Shown here one piece after another: positions 9,640 to 21,336 of a stretch of 64,000 nucleotides of DNA. Position 1 is the stretch's first letter. Every line of letters starts with the position of its first letter. Source of the stretch: Atlantibacter hermannii (GTDB taxonomy: Bacteria; Pseudomonadota; Gammaproteobacteria; Enterobacterales; Enterobacteriaceae); assembly GCF_009907385.1 (NCBI RefSeq), contig NZ_JAAATR010000112.1, positions 1-64,000 on the forward strand. Reading direction: 5' to 3'. A program made the position numbers and the translations under genes. The notes below the pieces were generated by a model. The model was given only the letters and a program-made list of their open reading frames with translations, made no database searches and was not told where the DNA came from.

Positions 9640-10707
9640 TTACGGGTTCTCTTCCACCGATAGCCCGTCTGGCCAGGCATGAACCACAGCCTTAATCAGC
9701 GTCGCCAGCGGGATGGCGAAGAATACGCCCCAGAATCCCCATAGCCCGCCGAAAATCACCACCGAGAGAATAATCACCAGCGGATGCAGGTTCACCGCTT
9801 CCGAGAACAGTACCGGCACCAGCAGATTGCCGTCCAGCGCCTGAATAATCAGATACACGGCAAAACAGCTCCAGAACTCGGTGCCCAGCCCAAACTGAAA
9901 CAGCGCCACGCAGACGACCGGGATGGTCACTACAAACGCGCCGATGTAGGGGATAAGTACCGACAGCCCCACCAGCACCGCCAGCAGCAGCGAATAATTG
10001 AGCCCAAAAATGCGAAAGCCAATCCAGGTCGCGACGCCGACCACCACCATTTCCAGCACTTTGCCGCGAATATAGTTGGTGATCTGCTGGTTCATTTCGG
10101 TCCATACCTGGCCCGCCAGCCCGCGATTGCGCGGTAATATCCGGCGCACCGCATTCAGCATCTGCTCTTTGTCTTTCACCAGGAAAAACACCATCAGCGG
10201 CACCAGGATCAGATAAATAGCGAGGGTTAATAATCCTACCAGCGAGGCCAGCGAGAATTTCACCACCGAATCCCCCACCACGGTCATGCGGGCGCGCATA
10301 TTCTCCGCCATGGCGTCGATAATCCCCGCATCCATCAGGGCCGGGTAGCGTTTGGGTAAAGTGGCGGCAAAATCCGACAGCTTGTTAAGCATCCCCGGCA
10401 TATCGCGGATCAGGTAGATACCCTGCTGCCAGGCCACCGGGATCACCACAAACGCCATCACCAGCACGATGCCGATAAACAGCACCAGAACCAGCGTCGC
10501 TGCCAGGGTGCGCGAACAGCCGATACGCTCAAGGCGCACCGTGGGCCACTCCAGCAAAAACGCCAGTACAATGGCTACCAGCAACGGGGCTAACAGGCTA
10601 TGAAAAAAGAACAGGATGCAGAAACCTGCAACCAGAATGACCAGCAGCGCTATCGCTTCCGGGTCGGAAAACCGGCGGCGATACCACTGCATTAACATAT
10701 CGAGCAT
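9640..10707 (-). CDS. perM: AI-2E family inner membrane transporter PerM
   Basis: A 355-residue polytopic membrane protein of the AI-2E/UPF0118 family, with paired hydrophobic helices at about residues 15-60, 65-95, 150-180, 215-300 and 305-335. The E. coli homologue is called PerM (YfgO); its substrate is not firmly known, and the wider family includes autoinducer-2 exporters and sodium/proton antiporters. It is convergent with bcp and divergent from bepA. Confidence 0.92.
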   Translation of the reverse strand: MLDMLMQWYRRRFSDPEAIALLVILVAGFCILFFFHSLLAPLLVAIVLAFLLEWPTVRLERIGCSRTLAATLVLVLFIGIVLVMAFVVIPVAWQQGIYLIRDMPGMLNKLSDFAATLPKRYPALMDAGIIDAMAENMRARMTVVGDSVVKFSLASLVGLLTLAIYLILVPLMVFFLVKDKEQMLNAVRRILPRNRGLAGQVWTEMNQQITNYIRGKVLEMVVVGVATWIGFRIFGLNYSLLLAVLVGLSVLIPYIGAFVVTIPVVCVALFQFGLGTEFWSCFAVYLIIQALDGNLLVPVLFSEAVNLHPLVIILSVVIFGGLWGFWGVFFAIPLATLIKAVVHAWPDGLSVEENP

Positions 10708-10916
10708 TTTTCTTTCCCTGAGATACCAGCTAAAGCGCTATCCGGATTGTATCTAAACGAAACAAAAAAAGAGCCCATTTTTTCTGGCCGCCTCAAGACA
10801 ATCGCCTTCAGGCTCACTAAGATATCTTTTTCTCGTTCAGCCGGCCTTTTGTTCTGCAATGAACAAAGCGGCGGCGCGCGGGTCAAAAGGTGATCCCAGA
10901 CAGACAGGACGTGGTT

Positions 10917-12380
10917 ATGTTCAGGCAGTTGAAAAAGACACTGATTGCAACGCTCATTACCGCCATGATGGCAGGCCAGACGCTTCCCGCCTTTGCGCAA
11001 AGCGCCAGTGAACTTCCCGATATGGGCACGTCGGCGGGCAGCACCCTTTCCATTGGTCAGGAAATGCAGATGGGCGATTACTATGTTCGCCAGCTGCGCG
11101 GCAGCGCACCGCTGATCAACGACCCCCTGCTGGTACAGTACATTAATGGTCTGGGGATGCGGCTGGTCGCTCACGCGGATTCGGTGCGCACGCCGTTTCA
11201 TTTCTTTTTGATCAATAACGACGAAATCAACGCCTTCGCCTTCTTCGGCGGCAACGTGGTGCTGCACACCGCGCTATTCCGCTACGCCGATAATGAAAGC
11301 CAGCTGGCTTCGGTGATGGCGCACGAAATTTCTCACGTTACCCAGCGCCATCTGGCTCGCGCGATGGAAGATCAAAAGCGCAATGCCCCGCTTACCTGGG
11401 TGGGCGCGCTGGGGTCGATTCTGCTTGCTATGGCCAGCCCGCAGGCCGGTATGGCGGCGCTGACTGGCACGCTGGCCGGCACCCAGCAGGGTATGATCAG
11501 TTTTACCCAGCAAAACGAGCAGGAAGCTGATCGTATTGGCATTCAGGTGCTCCAGCGTTCCGGCTTCGACCCGCAGGCGATGCCCACGTTCTTGGAAAAA
11601 CTGCTCGACCAGGCGCGCTATTCGTCGCGTCCGCCGGAAATCCTGCTGACGCACCCGCTGCCGGAAAGCCGTCTTTCCGATGCCCGCAACCGCGCTAATC
11701 AGATGCGCCCGGTCGTGGCGCAATCATCGGAAGATTTCTATATGGCGAAAGCGCGCACGCTGGGGATGTACAACTCCGGGCGCAACCAGCTGACCAGCGA
11801 TATTCTTGACGCATGGGCGAAGGGGAATATTCGTGAACAGCACGCTGCCGCGTACGGAAAGGCTTTGCAAGCGATGGTGGGTAAAAACTTCGCCGAAGCC
11901 CGTACCTTGTTGCAGCCGCTGATCGCCGCCCAGCCCGGCAATCCCTGGTATCTCGACCTGGCTACCGATATCGACCTGGGGCTGAGCAGGGCCAGCGACG
12001 CGGTTAATCGCCTGAAAAACGCGCCGGATCTGAAAAATAACCCGGTGCTGCAACTCAACCTGGCGAACGCCTACCTTGAAGCGAAACAGCCCGGCGAATC
12101 GGTAAAAATCCTTAACCGCTATACCTTCTCCCATCCGGATGATTCCAACGGTTGGGACCTGTTGGCACAGGCGCAGGCCGCGCTCGGCAACCGCGATCAG
12201 GAACTGGCGGCGCGCGCGGAAGTGATGGCGTTGCTGGGCAGACTCGATCAGTCTATTTCGCTGTTAAGCAGCGCCAGCTCCCAGGTGAAAGTCGGCAGCC
12301 TGCAACAGGCGCGCTACGATGCGCGTATTGACCAGTTGCGCCAGCTGCAAATGCGATTCCGCCCTTATGAGAAAATGTAA
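10917..12380 (+). CDS. bepA: Periplasmic metalloprotease/chaperone BepA
   Basis: A periplasmic zinc protease that assists assembly of LptD and degrades stalled or misfolded outer-membrane proteins. A signal peptide with the cleavage region LPAFAQ ends near residue 27. The M48 catalytic motif HEISH is followed by the glutamate in NEQEADRIG, and the C-terminal half contains TPR repeats (about residues 300-480) that bind the BAM complex. The start at 10917 ([13 protein letters not shown]) gives 487 residues, the E. coli length. It is followed 11 nt later by yfgD. In E. coli expression is driven by sigma-E. Confidence 0.96.
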   Translation: MFRQLKKTLIATLITAMMAGQTLPAFAQSASELPDMGTSAGSTLSIGQEMQMGDYYVRQLRGSAPLINDPLLVQYINGLGMRLVAHADSVRTPFHFFLINNDEINAFAFFGGNVVLHTALFRYADNESQLASVMAHEISHVTQRHLARAMEDQKRNAPLTWVGALGSILLAMASPQAGMAALTGTLAGTQQGMISFTQQNEQEADRIGIQVLQRSGFDPQAMPTFLEKLLDQARYSSRPPEILLTHPLPESRLSDARNRANQMRPVVAQSSEDFYMAKARTLGMYNSGRNQLTSDILDAWAKGNIREQHAAAYGKALQAMVGKNFAEARTLLQPLIAAQPGNPWYLDLATDIDLGLSRASDAVNRLKNAPDLKNNPVLQLNLANAYLEAKQPGESVKILNRYTFSHPDDSNGWDLLAQAQAALGNRDQELAARAEVMALLGRLDQSISLLSSASSQVKVGSLQQARYDARIDQLRQLQMRFRPYEKM

Positions 12381-12391
12381 AAGGAGAAAGA

Positions 12392-12748
12392 ATGTCTCGT
12401 GCGGTCACGATTTACCATAACCCGCGCTGCTCCAAAAGCCGCGAAACGCTGAATTTACTGAAAGAAAACGGCGTCGAGCCGGAAGTGGTGCTGTATCTGG
12501 AGACGCCGCCGGACGCGGCCACCCTCAAACAATTGCTCAAACAGCTGGGTTACAGCAGCGCGCGCCACTTGATGCGCCAGAAAGAAGAGATTTATAGCCA
12601 GTTAAAGCTCGGCGATCCGGCGCTGACGGAAGAGCAGCTCATCGCCGCGATGGTAGAAAACCCGAAACTGATTGAGCGCCCGATTGTCGTGACCGGGGAC
12701 AACGCCCGTATTGGCCGCCCGCCGGCCTCGGTGCTGGCGATCCTGTAA
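12392..12748 (+). CDS. yfgD: ArsC-family protein YfgD
   Basis: A 118-residue arsenate reductase-like protein with the active-site segment YHNPRCSKSRETL (Cys at about residue 12) and the arginine-rich anion-binding region near ERPIVVTG. The same family includes YffB at the start of this window, but YfgD is closer to true glutaredoxin-linked ArsC. Arsenate reduction is possible but unproven, and there is no ars operon around it. An AAAGGAGAAAG ribosome-binding site precedes the ATG, and co-transcription with bepA is likely. Confidence 0.9.
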   Translation: MSRAVTIYHNPRCSKSRETLNLLKENGVEPEVVLYLETPPDAATLKQLLKQLGYSSARHLMRQKEEIYSQLKLGDPALTEEQLIAAMVENPKLIERPIVVTGDNARIGRPPASVLAIL

Positions 12749-12756
12749 TACGCCTT

Positions 12757-12782
12757 AACCGCAGGCGCATCAGCCTGCGGTT
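12757..12782. terminator. Hairpin between yfgD and hda
   Basis: The perfect 10-bp stem AACCGCAGGC / GCCTGCGGTT lies between the convergent genes yfgD and hda and overlaps the hda stop codon by two bases. The U-tail is weak. Confidence 0.65.
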
Positions 12783-13482
12783 ATAGTCCGAGAATATCTT
12801 TCACGAATGGAATAGTCAGCTTGCGCTGCGCGGTAATCGAGGCGCGATCCAGCTGATCGAGCGTCATAAACAGCGTGCGCATCTCCCGGTCCAGCCGCTT
12901 GAGTAAAAAACGCCCTACGTCTTCCGGCAGTTCAAACCCGCGCTGGCGCGCCCGCAGCTGTAACGCCTGTAATTTGTCATCATCCGACAGCGGCTGAAGC
13001 TTATAGATTTGCCCCCAGTCGAGGCGGGAGGCTAAATCAGCAAGCTGAAGATTAAGCTGGCGCGGCGGCCGGTCGCCGGTGATCAGCAAACGGGTTTTAC
13101 CGGATTCGAGAATGCGGTTATAGAGATTAAAAATCGCCATTTCCCACAGTTCATCCCCCGCGATGCATTCAATATTGTCGATGCACACCAGCGATAATTG
13201 TTCCATACCATCAAGCACTTCCGGGACAAACCAGGTGCGTTTATCGAGCGGAACATAGCCCACCGCATCGCCGCGCGCCGAGAGTTCGGCGCAGGCCGCA
13301 TGCAGCAGATGGCTGCGCCCTGCCCCTTCGCGAGACCAGAAGTAGATATAACCGCTGTGCTCCTGACGCAACACATTTTGCAGCGCGGCTAATAAAGAAG
13401 GATTATCACCCGGCCAGAAACTTGCGAAAGTTTCATCATCGGGTAAATAGAGTGGCAAAGAGAGCTGTGCCGGTGTGTTCAG
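12781..13482 (-). CDS. hda: DnaA regulatory inactivator Hda
   Basis: An AAA+ protein that, together with the DNA-loaded sliding clamp, stimulates ATP hydrolysis by DnaA and so limits re-initiation of replication. The start is a CTG at 13482, giving 233 residues ([16 protein letters not shown]...) as reported for E. coli Hda. The first AUG-like alternative would remove the clamp-binding motif QLSLPL at residues 6-11, so the CTG start is functionally required. Further motifs are a Walker A-like [11 protein letters not shown], Walker B region LVCIDNIE and sensor segment ITGDRPP. It lies downstream of uraA on the same strand. Confidence 0.93.
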   Translation of the reverse strand: MNTPAQLSLPLYLPDDETFASFWPGDNPSLLAALQNVLRQEHSGYIYFWSREGAGRSHLLHAACAELSARGDAVGYVPLDKRTWFVPEVLDGMEQLSLVCIDNIECIAGDELWEMAIFNLYNRILESGKTRLLITGDRPPRQLNLQLADLASRLDWGQIYKLQPLSDDDKLQALQLRARQRGFELPEDVGRFLLKRLDREMRTLFMTLDQLDRASITAQRKLTIPFVKDILGL

Positions 13483-13546
13483 AGAGACCTCAACCAGTGC
13501 CTGAGTAAAATCGCGTTGAGTTTATCACAGAAACGGCAGCGTAATG

Positions 13547-13571
13547 AACCGGGCGGCAGATCCGCCCGGTT
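13547..13571 (-). terminator. Hairpin downstream of uraA
   Basis: The perfect 10-bp stem AACCGGGCGG / CCGCCCGGTT with a CAGAT loop starts 9 nt after the uraA stop and separates uraA from hda. No long T-run follows. Confidence 0.6.
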
Positions 13572-13579
13572 TGCTACGA

Positions 13580-14866
13580 TCAGGAGGCTTTTTCCTGATC
13601 TTCCGCGTCCAGCACCACTTCTTCCGGGCGCAGTACGCTGATCAGTTTGAAAATCAGGCTCAGCAGCACGCCGACAATGGTCGCCAGCGCCATGCCTTTC
13701 AGCTCCGCTGCGCCGATGTGTACTTTCGCACCGCTGACGCCGATGATCAGGATCACTGAGGTCAGGATCAGGTTTTGCGCTTTGCTGTAATCCACTTTGG
13801 AGTCGATCAGTACGCGAATACCGGACGCGCCGATCACCCCGTACAGCAGCAGCGACACGCCGCCCATCACCGGAACCGGGATAATCTGGATTGCCGCCGC
13901 CAGTTTACCGACGCAGGAGAGCAGGATCGCGATAATCGCCGCGCCGCCGATAACCCAGGTACTGTATACGCGGGTAATCGCCATCACGCCGATGTTTTCA
14001 CCGTAAGTCGTGTTCGGCGTGGAGCCGAAGAAACCGGAAATCATGGTGGAGAAACCGTTGGCGAACATTGAACGGTGCAGGCCCGGATCGCGAATCAGGT
14101 CTTTCTTCACGATATTAGCCGTCACCACCAGGTGGCCGACGTGTTCGGCAATCACCACCAGCGCCGCAGGCAGAATAGTGAAAATAGCGAACCACTCGAA
14201 GCGCGGGGTGTAAAAGGTCGGCAGCGCGAACCAGTGCGCGTCTTTAATCGGCGTCACGTCCACCACGCCCATCACGAAGGAGAGCGCGTAGCCCGCCAGT
14301 ACGCCAATCAGGATCGGGATAATCGCCAGGAAACCGCGAAATAGCACCGAACCAAACACCGTCACGCCCAGGGTTACCAGCGAAATGATAATAGTGGTGG
14401 AATCCGGCATCTGCCCTTCTGCGGGTAACAGGCCAGCCATATTCGCCGCCACGCCCGCCAGCTCCAGACCGATAACCGCGACAATCGCGCCCATCGCCGC
14501 CGGCGGGAACATCACGTCCAGCCAGCCGGTGCCGGCTTTTTTGACAATCAATGCCACCAGGCAGAACAGCGCGCCGCAGACGATAAATCCGCCCAGCGCC
14601 AGTTCATAACCCAGCGGCAGCAGTAACAACACTGGAGAGATAAACGCAAAGCTCGACCCAAGATAGGCCGGGATTTTGCCCTTACAGATAAACAGATACA
14701 GCAGGGTCCCGATGCCGTTGAACAGCAGCACGGTGGCCGGGTTGATATGAAACAGGATTGGCACCAGCACGGTTGCGCCAAACATGGCGAACAAGTGCTG
14801 CAAACTAAGCGGGATGGTTTGAAGCAGCGGTGGTCTTTCGCTTACCCCGATAGCACGGCGCGTCAT
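13580..14866 (-). CDS. uraA: Uracil permease UraA
   Basis: Uracil:proton symporter of the inner membrane (NCS2/NAT family, 14 transmembrane segments in the solved E. coli protein). The 428-residue sequence is hydrophobic throughout and shows the NCS2 signature region around FGSTPNTTYGENIGVMAITRVYS (about residues 280-300), with glutamates in transmembrane segments that bind uracil and protons. It lies downstream of upp, so uptake and phosphoribosylation of uracil are encoded together. A hairpin with a T-run in the 106-bp gap suggests that only part of the upp transcripts reach uraA. Confidence 0.97.
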   Translation of the reverse strand: MTRRAIGVSERPPLLQTIPLSLQHLFAMFGATVLVPILFHINPATVLLFNGIGTLLYLFICKGKIPAYLGSSFAFISPVLLLLPLGYELALGGFIVCGALFCLVALIVKKAGTGWLDVMFPPAAMGAIVAVIGLELAGVAANMAGLLPAEGQMPDSTTIIISLVTLGVTVFGSVLFRGFLAIIPILIGVLAGYALSFVMGVVDVTPIKDAHWFALPTFYTPRFEWFAIFTILPAALVVIAEHVGHLVVTANIVKKDLIRDPGLHRSMFANGFSTMISGFFGSTPNTTYGENIGVMAITRVYSTWVIGGAAIIAILLSCVGKLAAAIQIIPVPVMGGVSLLLYGVIGASGIRVLIDSKVDYSKAQNLILTSVILIIGVSGAKVHIGAAELKGMALATIVGVLLSLIFKLISVLRPEEVVLDAEDQEKAS

Positions 14867-14928
14867 AGTGTTTTCCTCTGAGTGTTGTTTTAGCGTTTTA
14901 TGTAATAAGGTTTGGTGATGAACAATCC

Positions 14929-14961
14929 AAAAAAAAGCCGACTATTAAAGTCGGCTTTTTT
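14929..14961 (-). terminator. Intercistronic terminator between upp and uraA
   Basis: GCCGACT / AGTCGGC around an ATTAA loop has A and T runs on both sides. It lies 12 nt after the upp stop and could attenuate read-through to uraA. Confidence 0.75.
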
Positions 14962-14972
14962 CGTTAATGCAT

Positions 14973-15599
14973 TTATTTAGTACCAAAAATCTTGTCGCCG
15001 GCATCGCCGAGGCCCGGAATAATGTATCCGTGCTCGTTCAATCCCTGGTCAATGGAAGCGGTATACAGCTCCACGTCCGGGTGCGCTTTCTCCAGCGCAG
15101 CGATACCTTCCGGCGCGGCGACCAGCACCAGCACTTTAATGCTGTGACAGCCGGCATTTTTCAGCAGGTCGATGGTTGCGATCATCGAGCCACCGGTCGC
15201 CAGCATCGGATCAACCACCAGCGCCATACGCTCGTCGATGTTGGAAACCAGCTTCTGGAAGTAAGGAACCGGCTCCAGCGTCTCTTCGTTACGGTAGATG
15301 CCTACCACGCTGATACGCGCGCTCGGTACGTGCTCCAGCACGCCTTCCATCATGCCCAGACCGGCACGCAGGATCGGCACCACGGTAATTTTTTTGCCTT
15401 TGATTTGTTCGACCTGGACCGGGCCGTTCCAGCCTTCGATGGTCACTTTTTCGGTTTCGAGGTCGGACGTCGCTTCATAGGTCAGCAGGCTGCCCACTTC
15501 CGAGGCCAGTTCACGAAAGCGCTTGGTGCTAATATCATTTTCACGCATCAGCCCGAGCTTGTGTTTGACGAGTGGGTGTTTCACTTCCACGATCTTCAT
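14973..15599 (-). CDS. upp: Uracil phosphoribosyltransferase Upp
   Basis: Converts uracil and PRPP to UMP and pyrophosphate in pyrimidine salvage. The 208-residue protein shows the PRPP-binding loop [12 protein letters not shown] and the uracil-binding C-terminal region [19 protein letters not shown]. The start at 15599 ([16 protein letters not shown]) follows GGGGAGAAAG; the frame is open 33 codons further upstream without family support. First gene of upp-uraA, divergent from purM. Confidence 0.98.
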   Translation of the reverse strand: MKIVEVKHPLVKHKLGLMRENDISTKRFRELASEVGSLLTYEATSDLETEKVTIEGWNGPVQVEQIKGKKITVVPILRAGLGMMEGVLEHVPSARISVVGIYRNEETLEPVPYFQKLVSNIDERMALVVDPMLATGGSMIATIDLLKNAGCHSIKVLVLVAAPEGIAALEKAHPDVELYTASIDQGLNEHGYIIPGLGDAGDKIFGTK

Positions 15600-15751
15600 A
15601 CTCTTTCTCCCCAGAAAGGTGGCAGCCACAAAAAAAATCGCCGGATTATACCGCTTTTTCGCCGCTGCGCCATATCTAATGGTCATGATCGGGATCAACT
15701 GAACGGGAATCAGTCTACGCCATAAGATTTTAAATGCACTAAATAAGAGGC

Positions 15752-15767
15752 TCGCAAACGTTTGCCT
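15752..15767 (+). promoter_or_regulatory. PurR operator upstream of purMN
   Basis: TCGCAAACGTTTGCCT matches the PurR consensus with a perfect AAACGTTT core. It lies 55 nt before the purM start, the same arrangement as in E. coli purMN. Confidence 0.88.
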
Positions 15768-15777
15768 GCACTGTTAG

Positions 15778-16859
<1,082 letters not shown>

Positions 16860-16860
<1 letters not shown>

Positions 16861-17501
16861 TGAAACACATTGTGGTGCTGATTTCCGGCAACGGAAGCAA
16901 CCTGCAGGCCATTATCGACGCCTGCCAACAGAAGAAAATCAACGGCACCATTAGCGCGGTATTCAGCAATAAGGCCGACGCGTTCGGCCTTGAACGCGCC
17001 AGGGAGGCGGGTATCCCCGCCCATGCGCTGACGGCGGACCAGTTCGCCAGCCGCGAAGCGTTCGACCGTAAGTTAATGCTGGAAATCGATGCCTACGCCC
17101 CGGATCTGGTGGTACTGGCAGGCTATATGCGCATTCTGAGCCCGGCGTTCGTGGCGCACTATCGCGGACGGCTGATCAACATCCACCCTTCCCTGTTGCC
17201 GAAATATCCCGGCCTGCATACGCATCGTCAGGTGCTGGAAAACGGCGACGAAGAGCACGGCACGTCGGTGCATTTTGTGACCGATGAGCTGGACGGCGGA
17301 CCGGTGATTTTACAGGCGACCGTGCCGGTGTTCGCAGGCGATGATGAAGATGACGTGACGGCACGGGTGCAGGCCCAGGAGCACGCCATTTATCCGCTGG
17401 TGGTCAGCTGGTTTATGGAAGGCCGCCTGACCATGCACGGCAACGCGGCCTGGCTGGACGGCAAAGCGCTGCCTGCTCAGGGCTATGCGTCCGACGAGTA
17501 A
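16860..17501 (+). CDS. purN: GAR transformylase PurN
   Basis: 10-formyl-tetrahydrofolate-dependent phosphoribosylglycinamide formyltransferase (step 3 of purine synthesis), 213 residues. The N-terminal phosphate-binding loop ISGNGSNLQAI and the active-site segment INIHPSLLPKYPGLHTHRQ (Asn and His) are clear, followed by the catalytic aspartate region in GTSVHFVTDELDGG. Second gene of purMN. Confidence 0.98.
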
Positions 17502-17524
17502 AAACTGAACGCGCTCAGAAACAG

Positions 17525-17558
17525 CAGGCCTGGTGAATACCGGGCCTGTTTTGTTTTT
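17525..17558 (+). terminator. Terminator of purMN
   Basis: CAGGCCTGG / CCGGGCCTG (one G-U pair) around TGAATA is followed by a T-rich tail 24 nt after the purN stop. Confidence 0.85.
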
Positions 17559-17616
17559 GGGTGATGACGAATAAATGAAGCAGAAAAAACCACTTAGCGC
17601 CGCCGCGCTCACGTAG

Positions 17617-17636
17617 CTGTCATACTTTTGTGGCAT
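17617..17636 (+). promoter_or_regulatory. Possible Pho box upstream of ppk
   Basis: CTGTCATAC is followed by the weaker half-site TTGTGGCAT, resembling a PhoB direct repeat. A likely -10 element CATAAT lies at 17664-17669. Phosphate control of ppk-ppx is known in related enterobacteria; only the first half-site is a good match here. Confidence 0.4.
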
Positions 17637-17724
17637 CGTTGGACATCGCGGGTCTTAGCTCGCCATAATAGTATCGAGACGGATTTTCCACGTCCCGAGT
17701 GAGATAACCGGAGTGTCAGTAGTC

Positions 17725-19785
17725 ATGGGTCAGGAAAAACTTTACATCGAGAAAGAGCTCAGTTGGTTGTCATTCAACGAGCGTGTGCTGCAGGAAGCTG
17801 CGGATAAAAGCAACCCGCTGATTGAGCGGATGCGTTTTCTGGGGATCTATTCCAATAATCTTGATGAGTTTTATAAGGTTCGCTTCGCTGAACTGAAGCG
17901 CCGCATTTTGATTAGCGAAGAACAGGGCATCACTTCCCATTCGCGTCATTTGCTGGGCAAGATCCAGTCGCGCGTTCTTAAAGCCGATCAGGAATTTGAT
18001 GGGCTGTATAACGATCTGCTGCTGGAAATGGCGCGTAACCAGATATTCCTGATCAACGAACGTCAACTTTCGCAAAATCAGCAGGGCTGGCTGCGCCACT
18101 ACTTCAAACACTATTTGCGCCAGCACATCACCCCGATATTGCTGTATCGCGATACCGACCTGGTGCAGTTTTTAAAAGACGATTACACCTATCTGGCGGT
18201 CGAGATCATTCGCGGCGAGGAAATACGCTATGCGCTGCTGGAAATCCCGTCGGATAAAGTGCCGCGCTTCGTGAACCTGCCGCCGGAAACGCCGCGCCGC
18301 CGCAAGCCGATGATCCTGTTGGATAACATTCTGCGTTTCTGCCTGGACGATATTTTTAAAGGCTTCTTCGATTACGATGCGCTTAATGCTTATTCAATGA
18401 AGATGACCCGCGACGCCGAATACGACCTGGTGCATGAGATGGAGTCCAGCCTGCTGGAACTGATGTCTTCCAGCCTGAAACAGCGTCTGACGGCAGAGCC
18501 GGTGCGCTTTGTGTACCAGCGTGATATGCCCGACGCCATGGTGGAAATGCTGCGCCAGAAGTTATCGATTTCCCGCTATGACTCTATTGTGCCCGGCGGC
18601 CGCTATCACAACTTCAAAGATTTCATTAGCTTTCCGAACGTGGGCAAAGCCAATCTGGTGAACAAACCGCTGCCGCGCCTGCGCCATATCTGGTTTGATA
18701 AGTTCCGCAACGGCTTCGACGCCATTCGCGAGCGCGACGTGCTGCTTTACTACCCGTATCACACTTTTGAGCACGTGCTGGAACTGCTGCGCCAGGCGTC
18801 GTTCGACCCCAGCGTGCTGGCGATAAAAATCAATATTTATCGCGTGGCCAAAGATTCGCGCATTATCGACGCGATGATCCATGCGGCGCACAACGGCAAA
18901 AAAGTGACCGTGGTGGTTGAGCTACAGGCGCGTTTCGATGAAGAAGCCAATATCCACTGGGCGAAACGCCTGACCGAAGCGGGCGTACATGTTATCTTCT
19001 CCGCGCCGGGGCTGAAAATTCATGCCAAATTGTTCCTCATTTCCCGTAAAGAGGGCGAGGATGTGGTGCGTTACGCTCATATCGGCACCGGCAACTTTAA
19101 CGAGAAAACAGCCCGGCTTTACACCGATTATTCGTTACTCACCGCCGATGCGCGCATCACGAATGAAGTACGCCGGGTATTTAACTTTATTGAAAACCCG
19201 TATCGTCCGGTTACCTTCGATTATCTGCTGGTGTCGCCGCAAAACTCGCGCCGCCTGCTGTATGAAATGATCGACAAAGAGATTGCCAACGCCCAGAGCG
19301 GTCTGCCCTCCGGTATCACCCTTAAGCTTAACAACCTGGTCGATAAGGGCCTGGTGGACCGCCTGTATGCGGCGTCCAGCTCCGGCGTGCCGGTAAACCT
19401 GCTGATCCGCGGCATGTGTTCGCTGATACCGCAGCTGGAAGGCATCAGCGACAACGTTAAAGTCATCAGCATCGTTGACCGTTTCCTGGAGCATGACCGG
19501 GTTTACGTGTTTGAAAACGGCGGCGATAAAAAGGTCTTCCTCTCTTCCGCCGACTGGATGACCCGTAATATCGATTACCGTATCGAGGTGGCGGCGCCGC
19601 TGCTCGACCCTCGGCTGAAACAGCGCATTCTCGATATCCTTGATTTGCTGTTCAACGATACGGTAAAAGCACGCTACATCGACAAAGAACTGAGTAACCG
19701 CTATGTTCCGCGCGGCAACCGCCGTAAACTGCGCGGCCAGCTAGCGATTTACGAATACATCAAATCACTCGAACAGCCAGAATAA
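17725..19785 (+). CDS. ppk: Polyphosphate kinase Ppk1
   Basis: Membrane-associated enzyme that polymerises the gamma-phosphate of ATP into long-chain polyphosphate. The 686-residue protein has the four Ppk1 domains: N-terminal helical ([16 protein letters not shown]), head, and two phospholipase D-like catalytic domains. The autophosphorylated histidine is in [10 protein letters not shown] and a second conserved histidine in [10 protein letters not shown]. The start at 17725 ([10 protein letters not shown]) matches the family; GTG four codons earlier is an alternative. ppx begins 3 nt after the stop, so synthesis and degradation enzymes are co-expressed. Confidence 0.98.
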   Translation: MGQEKLYIEKELSWLSFNERVLQEAADKSNPLIERMRFLGIYSNNLDEFYKVRFAELKRRILISEEQGITSHSRHLLGKIQSRVLKADQEFDGLYNDLLLEMARNQIFLINERQLSQNQQGWLRHYFKHYLRQHITPILLYRDTDLVQFLKDDYTYLAVEIIRGEEIRYALLEIPSDKVPRFVNLPPETPRRRKPMILLDNILRFCLDDIFKGFFDYDALNAYSMKMTRDAEYDLVHEMESSLLELMSSSLKQRLTAEPVRFVYQRDMPDAMVEMLRQKLSISRYDSIVPGGRYHNFKDFISFPNVGKANLVNKPLPRLRHIWFDKFRNGFDAIRERDVLLYYPYHTFEHVLELLRQASFDPSVLAIKINIYRVAKDSRIIDAMIHAAHNGKKVTVVVELQARFDEEANIHWAKRLTEAGVHVIFSAPGLKIHAKLFLISRKEGEDVVRYAHIGTGNFNEKTARLYTDYSLLTADARITNEVRRVFNFIENPYRPVTFDYLLVSPQNSRRLLYEMIDKEIANAQSGLPSGITLKLNNLVDKGLVDRLYAASSSGVPVNLLIRGMCSLIPQLEGISDNVKVISIVDRFLEHDRVYVFENGGDKKVFLSSADWMTRNIDYRIEVAAPLLDPRLKQRILDILDLLFNDTVKARYIDKELSNRYVPRGNRRKLRGQLAIYEYIKSLEQPE

Positions 19786-19788
19786 TCT

Positions 19789-21336
19789 ATGCCGATAACT
19801 CAAAACGCTCCCCGACCGCAGGAGTTCGCTGCGGTCGACCTTGGCTCCAACAGCTTCCATATGGTGATTGCCCGCGTGGTGGATGGCGCGATGCAGATCA
19901 TCGGACGGCTTAAACAGCGCGTCCACCTGGCGGATGGTCTGGATGAAAACAATATCCTTAGCGAAGAGGCCATGGAACGCGGCCTGAACTGCCTGTCGCT
20001 GTTCGCGGAGCGTTTGCAGGGTTTTTCTGCGGAAAACGTCTGTATCGTCGGGACCCACACGCTGCGCCAGGCGCAGAACGCGCCAGATTTCCTCAAGCGT
20101 GCCAAAGAGGTCATCCCCTATCCTATTGAGATCATTTCCGGCAATGAAGAAGCGCGGCTGATTTTTATGGGCGTGGAGCATACCCAGCCGGAAAAGGGCC
20201 GCAAGCTGGTGATCGACATCGGCGGCGGCTCGACGGAGCTGGTGATCGGCGAAGATTTCGAACCACGGCTGGTGGAAAGCCGCCGTATGGGCTGCGTGAG
20301 CTTTGCGCAAATGTTCTTTCCCGGCGGCGCTATCAGCCCGGAAAATTTCCGCCGCGCGCGGCTGGCGGCGGTACAGAAACTGGAAAACCTCGCCTGGCAG
20401 TTCCGCATTCAGGGCTGGAATGTGGCCCTTGGCGCCTCCGGCACAATCAAAGCAGCCCATGAAGTGTTGCTGGAGATGGGAGAAAAAGATGGCCTGATTA
20501 CACCAGACCGCCTGGAATTACTGTGCGCCGAGGTATTAAAACATCGATCTTTTAACGCCCTGAGCCTGCCGGGCCTGTCGGAAGAGCGTAAGGCGGTTTT
20601 TGTGCCGGGGCTGGCGATTTTATGCGGCGTGTTTGACGCACTGGGCATCCGCGAGCTGCGTCTTTCCGATGGCGCGCTGCGTGAAGGCGTGCTGTATGAG
20701 ATGGAGGGCCGTTTCCGCCATCAGGATATTCGCAGCCGCACGGCGCAGAGCCTGGCGAACCAATACCATATCGATCGCGATCAGGCGCATCGGGTGCTGG
20801 ATACCATTACGCTGATGTACGATCAGTGGCAGGCGCAGCAACCAAAACTTGCCGACCCGCAGCTTTCGGCATTGCTGAAATGGGCGGCGTTGCTGCATGA
20901 AGTGGGGCTGAGCATCAACCATAGCGGGCTACATCGCCACTCCGCCTATATTCTGCAGCACAGCGACTTGCCGGGCTTTAATCAGGAACAGCAAATGCTG
21001 ATGGCAACCCTGGTCCGCTATCACCGTAAAGCAATCAAACTGGACGAGCTACCGCGCTTCGCCTTGTTCAAGAAAAAGCAGTATTTGCCGCTGATCCAAC
21101 TGTTCCGCTTAGGCGTCTTGCTGAATAACCAGCGCCAGTCAACGACCACCCCGCCAACTCTGGTGCTGGAAACCGACGACAACCACTGGACGCTGCGTTT
21201 CCCTAACGGCTGGTTTAATCAGAACGCGCTGGTGCTATTGGATCTTGAACGCGAACAGCAGTACTGGGAATCCGTAACCGGATGGAAACTGCTGATTGAA
21301 GAAGAGCAGATCACCGACGCGGCGGCCAACGGCTAA
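19789..21336 (+). CDS. ppx: Exopolyphosphatase Ppx
   Basis: Releases phosphate processively from polyphosphate ends and also hydrolyses pppGpp in the GppA/Ppx family. The 515-residue protein has the ASKHA (actin/hexokinase-type) phosphate motifs [12 protein letters not shown] and [13 protein letters not shown], followed by an HD-like C-terminal domain ([17 protein letters not shown]). It follows ppk directly. Its last four bases overlap the end of the convergent gene pdeF. Confidence 0.97.
   Translation: MPITQNAPRPQEFAAVDLGSNSFHMVIARVVDGAMQIIGRLKQRVHLADGLDENNILSEEAMERGLNCLSLFAERLQGFSAENVCIVGTHTLRQAQNAPDFLKRAKEVIPYPIEIISGNEEARLIFMGVEHTQPEKGRKLVIDIGGGSTELVIGEDFEPRLVESRRMGCVSFAQMFFPGGAISPENFRRARLAAVQKLENLAWQFRIQGWNVALGASGTIKAAHEVLLEMGEKDGLITPDRLELLCAEVLKHRSFNALSLPGLSEERKAVFVPGLAILCGVFDALGIRELRLSDGALREGVLYEMEGRFRHQDIRSRTAQSLANQYHIDRDQAHRVLDTITLMYDQWQAQQPKLADPQLSALLKWAALLHEVGLSINHSGLHRHSAYILQHSDLPGFNQEQQMLMATLVRYHRKAIKLDELPRFALFKKKQYLPLIQLFRLGVLLNNQRQSTTTPPTLVLETDDNHWTLRFPNGWFNQNALVLLDLEREQQYWESVTGWKLLIEEEQITDAAANG

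Noticed and set aside
10692-11267. 191-codon minus-strand open frame upstream of perM
   Set aside because: Overlaps the conserved signal peptide and first domain of bepA in antisense and covers the promoter region.
14967-15725. 252-codon plus-strand open frame opposite upp
   Set aside because: Shadow of upp; no domain and atypical composition.
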